Source: Roseomonas aerilata DSM 19363 (GTDB lineage: Bacteria; Pseudomonadota; Alphaproteobacteria; Acetobacterales; Acetobacteraceae). From it: a stretch of DNA of 64,000 nt. Every line of letters starts with the position of its first letter. Positions within the stretch are counted from its first letter, which is position 1. The position numbers and the translations under genes are program-made. Under the pieces are notes generated by a model that saw nothing but the letters and a program-made list of their open reading frames with translations, was not told where the DNA came from and made no database searches. The stretch spans positions 434,001 to 498,000 of the forward strand of contig NZ_JONP01000001.1 in assembly GCF_000711725.1 (NCBI RefSeq), given 5' to 3'. Shown piece after piece: positions 42,583 through 50,770 of this stretch.

Positions 42583-44118
42583 TCACGAAGGGATAAGGAC
42601 GTCGCTGCCCTCCAGGGCGCGGGCGACTCGTTGCAGGAGGGCCGCCAGCCCCTCTTCGTCACTGGCAGTGCCGTAGACGTACCAGTCCGGCCGCACGACC
42701 GCGACAGCGCAGCCATTCGCGGCGAACCATTCGGCATAGATTCCGCCGCGATCTTCCAGGCCTCCCGGTGCGCCGATGATAGCCAGACGCCCGCCGAGCG
42801 CCTCCCACGCCGCCCGTTGGTCCGCCGTCAGAGCCTCGATCAGGCGCGGGCCGACGGCGACGATGCACCAGCCGGTGCCCACGATATCGTCGACGAGGCC
42901 GGACCGCACGCCGTCGCTCACCGCGCCCTGGGGGAAAAGGCCGCCATTATTCGCGATCAGCGCGCCCGAGAGCGGCGGGAAGCGCAGCTTCTCCGGCTCC
43001 CGCTTCGCCCGCCGTTGAGCGAGCAGCCGCTCGTCTCGCTCGCGAGCCCTCGCGGGGTCTCGCATCGTCTGTACGCGCCCCAACTCAATCGCCCGCTCAG
43101 TGATGAAGCGGACATGTGGCTCGCGCTCTTGCTGGTATGTGTCGAGCAACGCCGCATCCGCCCGGCCAGTGAGGACCAAGTCGAGCTTCCAGGCGAGATT
43201 ATGGCTGTCACGGATGCCGGAACACATGCCCTGGGCGAGGAAGGGCGGCATCTCGTGCGCCGCATCGCCTGCCAAAAATACGCGTCCACGCCGCCAGCGG
43301 TCCGCGATGCGCGACCGGAAAACGTAGTTCACCGCCCGGATCAGCTCTGCATCGTCGGGCGCGACGTAGCGGGCTACCCGCGCCCAGACCCGCTCCGACC
43401 GCGTTGCTTCCTCCCGCGTCTCGCCAGGGTTCAGCATGAAGGAGAAGCGGTGGTGGTCCGGGCCGATCCGCACGATGGAGGTGGGCTGGGCGGGGTCGCA
43501 GACCTGCCGGAACATCGGCAGCCCGGGCACGGCGCGGCGCATCCGAAAGTCGCAAACAAGCCAGTTTTCCTGGAAGCCGTAATCGTCCGCCGCCTCGGCG
43601 ACCACGCCGCGCGTAAAGCCGTTGCCGCCATCGGCACCGACCACGAAGCGCGCACGCACCGAGAAGTCCCCGCCGCCCTCGCGGGTGCCGCGCAGCGTCA
43701 CGCCATCCGCGTCCTGCACCAGCGCAGTCACGCTGGCGCCCTGGTGGACGGCTACGCTGGGCAGGGCCTTATCATGCCGGTCCAGCACGTCCTCCACATG
43801 GGGCTGGAACATCATGTAGAGCTGCGCCCAGCCGCACGGCGCGGGGTCTGCATAGGTCAGTTCCACCAGCGTCTCGCCGGCCGCGTTGATCCACTCGTAG
43901 TCGCGTTGCACAACGGCGCCGCGCCCGATCTCGCCGGCCAGGCCGAGCTTCTGGAAGGTGCGCATGATCTCGTCGTCGAAGCAGGCGGCACGCGGCAGGT
44001 TGTAGAGGCCGGTGTAGCGCTCCAGCACGACAACGCGATGTCCATGCTGGCCGAGCAGCGCGGCGAGGGTCATGCCGGTCGGTCCATAGCCGATCACGGC
44101 GACGTCGTACTCACCCAT
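42583..44118 (-). CDS. FAD-dependent aromatic hydroxylase (MhpA/resorcinol hydroxylase type)
   Basis: A 511-residue class A flavoprotein monooxygenase. The FAD-binding GYGPTGMTLAALLGQHGH (10-27), the dual-function DG motif FVVGADGGNGFTR and the GD motif GRVFLAGDAAHEMPPF are present, followed by a thioredoxin-like C-terminal domain typical of MhpA-type enzymes. It hydroxylates a phenolic ring with NAD(P)H and O2. Lying 57 bp upstream of the gamma-resorcylate decarboxylase, it probably acts on resorcinol. The divergent MarR gene at 44253 is the likely regulator. Confidence 0.88.
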   Translation of the reverse strand: MGEYDVAVIGYGPTGMTLAALLGQHGHRVVVLERYTGLYNLPRAACFDDEIMRTFQKLGLAGEIGRGAVVQRDYEWINAAGETLVELTYADPAPCGWAQLYMMFQPHVEDVLDRHDKALPSVAVHQGASVTALVQDADGVTLRGTREGGGDFSVRARFVVGADGGNGFTRGVVAEAADDYGFQENWLVCDFRMRRAVPGLPMFRQVCDPAQPTSIVRIGPDHHRFSFMLNPGETREEATRSERVWARVARYVAPDDAELIRAVNYVFRSRIADRWRRGRVFLAGDAAHEMPPFLAQGMCSGIRDSHNLAWKLDLVLTGRADAALLDTYQQEREPHVRFITERAIELGRVQTMRDPARARERDERLLAQRRAKREPEKLRFPPLSGALIANNGGLFPQGAVSDGVRSGLVDDIVGTGWCIVAVGPRLIEALTADQRAAWEALGGRLAIIGAPGGLEDRGGIYAEWFAANGCAVAVVRPDWYVYGTASDEEGLAALLQRVARALEGSDVLIPS

Positions 44119-44188
44119 GGCATCCTCCCCGGGCCGGCTGGACTTCGGTCCTGCCTTGTTGGAACCAGCATGGCCGGGTTGCAGGACG

Positions 44189-44216
44189 TTTGCAAATGAA
44201 AGTGTTGCGCTAGCAA
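44189..44216. promoter_or_regulatory. Palindromes in the hydroxylase-MarR divergent promoter
   Basis: TTTGCAAA (44189-44196) is an 8-bp perfect palindrome, and TTGC-GCTA-GCAA (44205-44216) is an inverted repeat nearby. Both lie in the 134-bp gap between the FAD hydroxylase and MarR genes. MarR proteins bind such short palindromes over the divergent promoters they control. This is a candidate site only. Confidence 0.36.
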
Positions 44217-44252
44217 GTTTTTTCCGGTGGATCGGGCGGCGGAGATGAATCC

Positions 44253-44738
44253 ATGGACGACTACCGCTTCACCGATGCCTTCCCCTACCTGCTGAACCGG
44301 GTTGGCGTGCTGATGGGGGAGCTCTTCTCGCGCCACCTCCTGCCGCACGGGCTGACGCTGCCGATGTACCGCGTCATGGCCGCCCTATGGGAGCGCAGCG
44401 ACCTCGCCCTGGGCGAACTGGCCGCTCTCACGACCGTCGAACTGTCCACCCTGTCGCGCCTCGTCGGGACGATGTCGCGCAAGGGCCTCGTCTCCCGCCG
44501 TCGGGTGGAGGGGAACGGCCGCATGGTCGAGATCAGCCTCACGCCTGCCGGGCGACGGCTCGTCGAGCGGCTGATCCCCGTCGCTGTCATGCATGAGGAG
44601 GCGGCCCTTCGAGGCCTCACCCCGGAGGAGACGGCTCAGCTTCGTGGGGCGCTGCACAGGGTCTACGGCAATCTAGCCGGGCTGGGCCTCTCCGCCCCGC
44701 CGGCGCCGCTCGTGGGAAGCGGGAAGACCGCCCGTTAG
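44253..44738 (+). CDS. MarR family transcriptional regulator
   Basis: A 161-residue winged-helix protein. LGELAALTTVELSTLSRLVGTMSRKGLV is the recognition region (about 46-73) and RRRVEGNGRMVEISLTPAGRRL the wing. MarR members often release DNA on binding phenolic acids. It is divergently transcribed from the FAD hydroxylase/gamma-resorcylate decarboxylase genes, which fits an aromatic-acid-responsive repressor of that operon. Confidence 0.9.
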   Translation: MDDYRFTDAFPYLLNRVGVLMGELFSRHLLPHGLTLPMYRVMAALWERSDLALGELAALTTVELSTLSRLVGTMSRKGLVSRRRVEGNGRMVEISLTPAGRRLVERLIPVAVMHEEAALRGLTPEETAQLRGALHRVYGNLAGLGLSAPPAPLVGSGKTAR

Positions 44739-44803
44739 TGGCCGCGGCACGCATCTCCGGAACGGCGGCTTTCCCCCGGATCGGGCAGCCATGGCCCTTA
44801 CGC

Positions 44804-44824
44804 TTGACCTTCCCACTGTGGGAA
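44804..44824 (+). promoter_or_regulatory. MerR/CueR-type metal-responsive promoter element
   Basis: A -35 TTGACC (44804-44809) is followed directly by the inverted repeat TTCCCA-ctg-TGGGAA (44810-44824). This is the arrangement of MerR-family (CueR-like) promoters, where the operator fills an overlong -35/-10 spacer. The -10 hexamer is not obvious (about 44829-44834). It lies 46 bp before the start of a His/Met-rich DUF305 gene. No MerR-family gene is in the window. Confidence 0.55.
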
Positions 44825-44869
44825 CCCCCAGGTTGCAGGCCAATCATCCACAGCGACAGGACAGCCCGC

Positions 44870-45772
44870 ATGCGCAAGACGCCCTGCTGCCGCCTCGCGA
44901 TCTTCGCCGTCACCGTCCTTGCCACCAGCGCGCCGGCCTGGTCGATGGTGGGGGAGGGGGCCGACGAAGGCATCGAGCCCGTGATCGTGACCAGCTACAC
45001 GGTCGTTCCCTCCGGCTCCCTCGGCGCCGCCCTGAAGGCAGACCGGGACTACCTGGACGGCATGCGCCCACACCACGCTGGTGCGCTGACCATGTCGGAG
45101 GAATACCTAAGGGATCCGCGCGGAAGCAGCCCTGTCCTCAGGACCCTGGCGCAGGCGATCATCCATAACCAGCGCTTCGAGATCGCTCTGCTCGACGAGG
45201 TCCGCCGCCGGTTGGCCCAGCCGCCCACCCTTTGGGACTTCGGCGTCGCGGCGATCGCGGTGCAGCCGGCTGCCTCGGACGGGCTCGCGATAAGTTACCG
45301 GTTCACCCGCTACCCCATTCCGGGCCCGATCCCCGCGACCGGTGTGGTGAACGAGCGTGATGTCCAGTTCGCAAAGGCGATGAGCATCCATCACCAGGGC
45401 GCGCTCGACATGGCGAGGGCCTATCAGGCGGATTCAAACGCGCGGAACACGTTCCTGCGCCTGCTGAACGTCGACATCATCACGGACCAGCGCCAGGAGA
45501 TCGCGCTCATGCAGCGCGTCATCGCCGCCTATCCAGGCGACGCCGACGCGGTCTCGGTCCCCGCCTCCATGGTCCACGGCATGGAAGGGATGGGCCATGT
45601 CGGCCACGCCGCATCCGGCATGCCGATGCAGCAGCCGGCGACGGAGAGCCATACCGGCCACGGAACGCCAGCCGAGGGCCGGCGGAGCGCCGCCTCTCCT
45701 CAGCATTCACCCGCTGCGACGCGGCCCGGGCGCCTTGCCGGCCCTGGCCACCGCGGCCATCAGCACCACTGA
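44870..45772 (+). CDS. DUF305 family exported protein with His/Met-rich tail
   Basis: A 300-residue protein with a signal peptide (about 1-25). It has two DUF305 cores, each with a Met-(x)2-His-His turn: GMRPHHAGAL (64-73) and MSIHHQGAL (171-179). The C-terminal ~65 residues are rich in His and Met (MEGMGHVGHAASGMPMQQ; terminal GHRGHQHH), a likely soft-metal-binding tail. DUF305 proteins are periplasmic and often accompany copper or silver resistance genes. ATG 44870 is the family start; the frame is open further upstream but crosses a MerR-type promoter. A role in copper sequestration is inferred. Confidence 0.86.
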   Translation: MRKTPCCRLAIFAVTVLATSAPAWSMVGEGADEGIEPVIVTSYTVVPSGSLGAALKADRDYLDGMRPHHAGALTMSEEYLRDPRGSSPVLRTLAQAIIHNQRFEIALLDEVRRRLAQPPTLWDFGVAAIAVQPAASDGLAISYRFTRYPIPGPIPATGVVNERDVQFAKAMSIHHQGALDMARAYQADSNARNTFLRLLNVDIITDQRQEIALMQRVIAAYPGDADAVSVPASMVHGMEGMGHVGHAASGMPMQQPATESHTGHGTPAEGRRSAASPQHSPAATRPGRLAGPGHRGHQHH

Positions 45773-45932
45773 CGTCGGATCGGCCGGTCAGCCGCTCCTG
45801 GCAAGGGAAAGCCAGCAACAGGCTGTCGGGGCGATGCCCCTGACCAGGGAGTGTAAGGCGCCAAGCGGCTGACCCCGCTGCCTTACTCCAGGCGCAAGGC
45901 GAACAAGAGGCGAGTTGATTGTAAAGGTAGCA

Positions 45933-46946
45933 CTACCTGCTTCGGGAATCTTGAAGGCGGGATTTCAACGTTCCCGCCGCCATTAGCCCTCGCGCGGAAA
46001 TTCGGCGAAGCGGATCAGGTAACCTGGCAGCAAGGCACTTGAGCTGAGTCAGGCGAGATACCGCCTCGGGCGGTAGCAGTTCTGCGATATCACGCACCAG
46101 GCTGAAATTTCCGCGCGTGAAAGCAAGATCCAGTGCCCGGCGCCGACGGTCGATGATACTGGCTTTGATGGCGGCAGCGTAAGGTGCCATCGCCGGCCGT
46201 GTGCGGAGAATATGTTCCAGCACTTTGCCGTCGCCCAGGTTCATCGCCAGCGTATCTCCGGAGTCATTGGACGTATGCTTCCGGATGCCTACCAGCGGCT
46301 GGCGCAAGATACCCAAGGGCGCATGTTCCGCAATCCTGATTGCGGTGGCGAAATCGCGCCCGACGAGTCCACTGGTGCCCTCGTCCCAACCGCCGATCTC
46401 CAGCAAAAATTCGCGGTTCGCAACGAGCGCGGAGGGGAAAAACGGCTGGTAGCTCACAAGCCGATCCGCCATGGGACGGTCGAACATGAACAGGCCTTCA
46501 CTGACCGGCCGAAGCCCATCCCAGAATCCAGTCGGGGCCAAATCGAACTTTGTGGATGTTTCCCACACGCCATCGCGAACGATCTGGAAGTCGGCATACA
46601 CTGCGCAGGTGCGCGCTTCCCTGTTCCAGCAATCGACCATCATCCTCAGAAAGGTCGATTTCCATAGATCGTCGCTGTCGCAGAATGCGACCAAGGTGCT
46701 TTTTGCCGCTTCCAATCCTACATTGCGTGCATGCAGATCACCTGAATTCGAAATCCTGATATTCTTTACGCCTCTGCTCTTGTAGCGATCGAGCAAGGCC
46801 TGAGTGCCGTCTTCTGAACCGTCGTCTACGACGATTATCTCCGCTGCGGGGTTGTCCTGTGCAAGAACGCAATCCAGTGTCTCCGGCAGCAGGTCTGCTC
46901 TATTCCAAGTTGGGATGACCACGCTGATACTCGGCTCGGGCGGCAT
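45933..46946 (-). CDS. Glycosyltransferase family 2 protein
   Basis: A 337-residue GT-A glycosyltransferase. The N-terminus SISVVIPTWNRADLLPETLD, IIVVDDGSEDGTQALLDR and the metal-binding DSDDLW are classic GT2 motifs. DEGTSGLVGRDFATAIRI lies near the acceptor side. It transfers a sugar from a nucleotide sugar, probably for polysaccharide. Base composition here is lower in GC than in the catabolic genes on either side, which suggests separate acquisition. It is divergent from a second, broken GT2 gene. Confidence 0.88.
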   Translation of the reverse strand: MPPEPSISVVIPTWNRADLLPETLDCVLAQDNPAAEIIVVDDGSEDGTQALLDRYKSRGVKNIRISNSGDLHARNVGLEAAKSTLVAFCDSDDLWKSTFLRMMVDCWNREARTCAVYADFQIVRDGVWETSTKFDLAPTGFWDGLRPVSEGLFMFDRPMADRLVSYQPFFPSALVANREFLLEIGGWDEGTSGLVGRDFATAIRIAEHAPLGILRQPLVGIRKHTSNDSGDTLAMNLGDGKVLEHILRTRPAMAPYAAAIKASIIDRRRRALDLAFTRGNFSLVRDIAELLPPEAVSRLTQLKCLAARLPDPLRRISARGLMAAGTLKSRLQDSRSR

Positions 46947-47042
46947 TCCTGAGGCTCCGGAAAATAGAATGCGGATGGAGGATTGTTTACAGCAGACTAG
47001 AAGTTATCGATGCGCGCATGTCAAGATACCCGCGTTTAACTG

Positions 47043-47243
47043 ATGCGCGAACTGCATCTCCAGGATTGCGCGGTGCCGAACCCGCAGGTTTTTTACTTGT
47101 CTGACGTGGTCGCCCTTGCTAGGGCGTCCGAAACACTCGGTGCAGATCTCCGGAATTTGCCCGTAAAAAAATTCATGGTGAAGCGCGGATTGAGAAGACT
47201 GATACTGGCGTTACGAAATGCTACTAACCATAACCATGCCTGA
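47043..47243 (+). CDS. Hypothetical small protein, doubtful
   Basis: A 66-codon frame with no recognised domain and no clear ribosome-binding site, in an AT-richer patch just upstream of the broken glycosyltransferase. The C-terminus is basic (KKFMVKRGLRRLILALRN). It may be a remnant of a transferred polysaccharide locus or not a gene at all. Confidence 0.25.
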   Translation: MRELHLQDCAVPNPQVFYLSDVVALARASETLGADLRNLPVKKFMVKRGLRRLILALRNATNHNHA

Positions 47244-47264
47244 ATTGCAGTCGGAGAGGCTGCT

Positions 47265-48248
47265 ATGAAGAATGTAAGTGTGGTGTGCCCGGTGCATAAC
47301 ACGGAGCCAACGATGCTGCTGGCGGCGGCACGCTCCGTTCTGCGTCAAGAGGGCGCGGCGGTGGCCGAGTTGATACTGGTGGACGATGTTTCCTCCTGCG
47401 AGGCGACCAAGGAGGCTTTAACGCAGTTAGCGGCGGAGGAATTTGAGGGTACGGCTTCTCCGCAACTCCCATAATCTCGGTCCTGCAGGTACTCGGAATG
47501 CGGGCGTCCGGGCCGCCACCTCGGAGTGGATCGGCTTTCTCGATGCCGATGATCTTTGGCCGCCGAACAGCCTCGCTACCCGCCTGGCCGCGCCGGCAGG
47601 CGAGGACGATTGTGTGCTCGGGGCCTTTGAAGAACTCCTTGTCGGTGACGTTAAAAGGCCATTCGTGCCCCTGCCACTCGAAACTGGCCGGAATCTTGGC
47701 GATGGGTGGGTTGCATGGGAGGCACCGCACTCCGCTCACGGAGTAATAGCTCTTTGGCGCATCTGGGAGGATTGCTGGCGCCCAAGAAGGCTCTCGAGAA
47801 AATCGGCTTGCTCGATGAAAAACTGCGGGACGGAGAGGATTGGTTGTTACTGGTTCGGTTAACGCTCGTCTGCCGCGTCATAGCCAGCAATAAGCCAGTT
47901 TACATATTGCGGCGGCAGCATGAGAGCTTAATGACGAACAGTGCGCGGCTTACCCGTGTTTTCTCCAGGGCTGAGGAAAAGGCATATTCGGATCTTGCGC
48001 TTCTGGCCTATCGCAAGCATCTGCGCTGGGCCCTGCTAAGGCAGTATAAAGGTATGGCGGTCAATAACCTTGCGAATGGCCGGCACTGGATGGGAGTACA
48101 ATTCGCATTGCGCGCGTGGCTGCTCTACCCTCGTGAAATACAGCCGCTGTTGAGGTTCTTGCGCGCCGCCAGCATCCGGGATCCTGCGAGCAGCCTGTCT
48201 GCGGCGCGCAGATATACAACAGCGGTAGTCACACCCAATCTGAAGTAG
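47265..48248 (+). pseudogene. Glycosyltransferase family 2, broken by two compensating frameshifts
   Basis: The protein is recognisable across three segments. NVSVVCPVHNTEPTMLLAAA and LILVDDVSSC are in the first frame. LLRNSHNLGPAGTRNAG and WIGFLDADDLWPP are in a second frame from about 47443. AHLGGLLAPKKALEKIGLLDE, GEDWLLLVRL and the rest return to the first frame after about 47735-47755. The first shift lies at GAATTTGAGGG, where one fewer T would restore the frame. Two indels in one gene suggest decay, although assembly error is possible. AT-richer composition matches the neighbouring GT2 gene. Confidence 0.8.
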
Positions 48249-48324
48249 TGGCACGACTGGTTCCTGTGCTGGTGCGGAGGGCCTAGGCGACATGCTCGCT
48301 CAGGACGTGCAGAGGGAGGTGCTG

Positions 48325-49473
48325 ATGGACTTCGAACTCGGCGAGGCGCAGCGCCAGCTCGCCGACAGCGTGCGCAAGCTCATGGCGCGCCACGCGACGC
48401 GCGACCACATCCGCGAACTCGATCGCGAGGCTCGCTACCCGCTGGAACTTTACGGCGCCTGGGTAGAGGCCGGTCTCCTCGCCCTGCCGTTCCCGGAAGC
48501 GGTCGGCGGGTTAGACGGCACACCGCTGGATCTCGCCGTCCTGGCGGAGGCCATGTCCGAGAGCGGCTTCGACTTTTTCACCGCCTATGCCGCGACCGTA
48601 TTCTGCGGCCTGAACGTCCTTCACAATGGCACGCCCGAGCAGAGCGCACGCATCGTCCCGCGCATCATCTCCGGCGAGCAGCGGATGGCCATCTGCGTGT
48701 CCGAGCCGGATGCCGGGTCCGATGCGGCGGCCATGCGCACCACCGCCCGCCGGGATGGCGAGGCGTGGCGGCTGGACGGCCGCAAGCTCTGGTCCACGGG
48801 GGCCGGCGCGCCGGACACCCTGCTGAACGTCTACGCCCGAACCGCGCCAGGAGCAGGAACACGCGACGCCCTCTCGCTCTTCCTCGTGCCGAACGACGCA
48901 CCCGGCGTCAGGCTGCGCAAGCTCGACATGCTCGGCCGGCGCTGCACCGGCACCTACGAGATTACCTTCGACGACGTGCGCGTCCTGCCCGCGGACCTCG
49001 TGGGCGAACCCCACAAGGGTTGGTCCTACCTTCTCTCCGGCCTGCAACTTGAGCGGCTCTGCTCCGCCGCCGGCTACTGCGGCAGCAGCAAGGCGGTGCT
49101 CGACATGGCCGTCGGCTATGCCCAGGAGCGGCGGCAGTTCGGCCGCCCGATTGGCACGAACCAGGCGATCGCCCACCAGCTCGCGGACATGCGCGTCGAA
49201 CTGGAGGCCGCGCGCCTCCTCACCTACCGGGCAGCCTGGGCGCTCGGGCGCGGCGATGCGCTGGCCGAGATCACCATGGCGAAGCTGTTCGGCTCCGAGG
49301 CCTATGTGCGCGCCACGAATGTCGGCATGCAGGTCATGGGCGCCTATGGATACAGCATGGAGTTCGACATGCAGCGCCATTTCCGGGATGCGCGCAGCAC
49401 GACGATCGGTGCCGGCACCTCTGAAATGCAGCGCAACCTCCTGGCCGGGCTGATGGGCCTGAAGGTCGGCTGA
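48325..49473 (+). CDS. Acyl-CoA dehydrogenase, Ala in the canonical base position
   Basis: A 382-residue flavoprotein with MAICVSEPDAGSDAAAMRTTA, LWSTGAGAPD, RRQFGRPIGTNQAIAHQLADM and a C-terminal RDARSTTIGAGTSEMQRN. The usual IYEGT is IGAGT, so the catalytic Glu is Ala363. E243 in SGLQLERL sits where isovaleryl-CoA dehydrogenase carries its alternative base, so activity on a branched or hindered acyl-CoA is plausible. I start at ATG 48325, preceded by AGGGAGG; an in-frame ATG at 48292 has no ribosome-binding site. It is convergent with the CoA transferase gene that follows. Confidence 0.9.
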   Translation: MDFELGEAQRQLADSVRKLMARHATRDHIRELDREARYPLELYGAWVEAGLLALPFPEAVGGLDGTPLDLAVLAEAMSESGFDFFTAYAATVFCGLNVLHNGTPEQSARIVPRIISGEQRMAICVSEPDAGSDAAAMRTTARRDGEAWRLDGRKLWSTGAGAPDTLLNVYARTAPGAGTRDALSLFLVPNDAPGVRLRKLDMLGRRCTGTYEITFDDVRVLPADLVGEPHKGWSYLLSGLQLERLCSAAGYCGSSKAVLDMAVGYAQERRQFGRPIGTNQAIAHQLADMRVELEAARLLTYRAAWALGRGDALAEITMAKLFGSEAYVRATNVGMQVMGAYGYSMEFDMQRHFRDARSTTIGAGTSEMQRNLLAGLMGLKVG

Positions 49474-49479
49474 GGAGCC

Positions 49480-50652
49480 TCAGTCCGGCGGCGCGCGGCG
49501 GGCCGCGAGAACCGTGGCGATCACGTCCTCTCCGATCCCCGCGCGGCGCAGCACCTCCGCCGTGTGCTCGCCCAATTCCGGCGGCGGCCGCGCCTCCATC
49601 TCGCGCGAGCCATCGACGCTGACCGGGCGACGGGGCATCCGCATCGGCCCGCGCGTCGGGTGCACCACCTCGCCGAAGAGGCCGAGATGGACCACCTGCG
49701 GGTCGGCCTCCAGGTCTTCCAGCCGGTTCTCCGCCGCGAAGGGAATGTCGTGCCGCTCGAGGACGGCCACCCACTCCGCGCGGGGCCGGGCACGGAACAC
49801 CTCGTTCAGCCGGGCGGCGATCTCCTCATAGGCCGCCACTCGATCGATCCGCTGCGGGTATTTCTCCACCCAGGCCGGACGGTCGATCGCCGTGCAGAGC
49901 GCGCGCCAGAACTTGTCGGGCGAGGAGAGGTGGAGCCCGATCCGATGGCCATCCGCACAGGTGAGCGTATAGGCCTGCGACATGGCCGCCCGCTGGTAGA
50001 TCGGCACCGGCTTCCCGGTCGCGAGGTACTGCCCCAGCGGCTCCGTTCCAAGCGCGATCGTCGCCTCCAGCATCGACAGGTCAATCCGGTGCCCCCGCCC
50101 CGTGCGCCCGCGCTCGTGCAGCGCCGCGAGGATGCCTAGCGCCGCGTAGAGGCCGGTCGCCGCATCCGAAACGGCAGGGCCCGCCACACGCGGGTCATCG
50201 CCCGAGCGGTGGCGCGACATCCAGCCGGAAACCGCCTGGCCCACATTGTCGAAGGCCGGCCGCAGCGCCGCCGGCCCGTCCGGCCCGAAGCCGGTGATGC
50301 CACACCAGATGAGCCGCGGGTTGATGCCGCGCAGCCGCTCCCAGCCCATCCCCGCGCGCTCCGCCGCACCGGGCCTGGTGTTGATGACCAGCACGTCCGC
50401 CCCTTCCGCCAGCTGGTCGAAGGCCGCCAAGCCCTCGGGCGTGCCGGTATCGAGCACGACGGAGCGCTTGTGCCGGTTATGAGCCTGGAACTGCGGGCTG
50501 TAGGTGCCCTTGCCGAAGGCGCGGAAGGGATCGCCGCCCGGCCGCTCCACTTTGATTACGTCCGCGCCGAACTCGGCGAGCAGCATGGCGGCGAGCGGCG
50601 CCGTGATAAAGCTGCCGAGGTCCAGGACACGCACATCCTCCAGCAGCCGCAC
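49480..50652 (-). CDS. CaiB/BaiF family (class III) CoA transferase
   Basis: A 390-residue CoA transferase. It has VLDLGSFITAPLAAMLLAEFGADVIKVE, NRHKRSVVLD, ITGFGPDGP and the catalytic Asp in AVSDAATGLYAAL (about 160). It activates a carboxylic acid by CoA transfer. I start at GTG 50652 because GGAAGGGGAGG lies immediately upstream; the longer ATG form at 50682 would place that site inside the gene. It converges with the acyl-CoA dehydrogenase stop 6 bp away and follows the LysR gene on the same strand. Confidence 0.9.
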   Translation of the reverse strand: MRLLEDVRVLDLGSFITAPLAAMLLAEFGADVIKVERPGGDPFRAFGKGTYSPQFQAHNRHKRSVVLDTGTPEGLAAFDQLAEGADVLVINTRPGAAERAGMGWERLRGINPRLIWCGITGFGPDGPAALRPAFDNVGQAVSGWMSRHRSGDDPRVAGPAVSDAATGLYAALGILAALHERGRTGRGHRIDLSMLEATIALGTEPLGQYLATGKPVPIYQRAAMSQAYTLTCADGHRIGLHLSSPDKFWRALCTAIDRPAWVEKYPQRIDRVAAYEEIAARLNEVFRARPRAEWVAVLERHDIPFAAENRLEDLEADPQVVHLGLFGEVVHPTRGPMRMPRRPVSVDGSREMEARPPPELGEHTAEVLRRAGIGEDVIATVLAARRAPPD

Positions 50653-50770
50653 GGCAACCTCCCCTTCCTTTTCGGGGATCATCGGCCGGACGGCCGGGCC
50701 GGGGAATGTCTACCGGGGCCATGAGGCCGATGCACCACGTGAATGTCCGGTGCCAGGAAAGGCGGCGTGC

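Noticed and set aside
41461-44199. A 912-codon open frame on the + strand opposite the resorcylate genes
   Set aside because: It is antisense to two clearly recognised proteins. Its translation is low-complexity Arg/His/Ala-rich and matches no family; high GC keeps such frames open.
45828-45840. GGGGC-gat-GCCCC hairpin after the DUF305 gene as a terminator
   Set aside because: The stem is only 5 bp and there is no T-run; it could be chance in GC-rich DNA.
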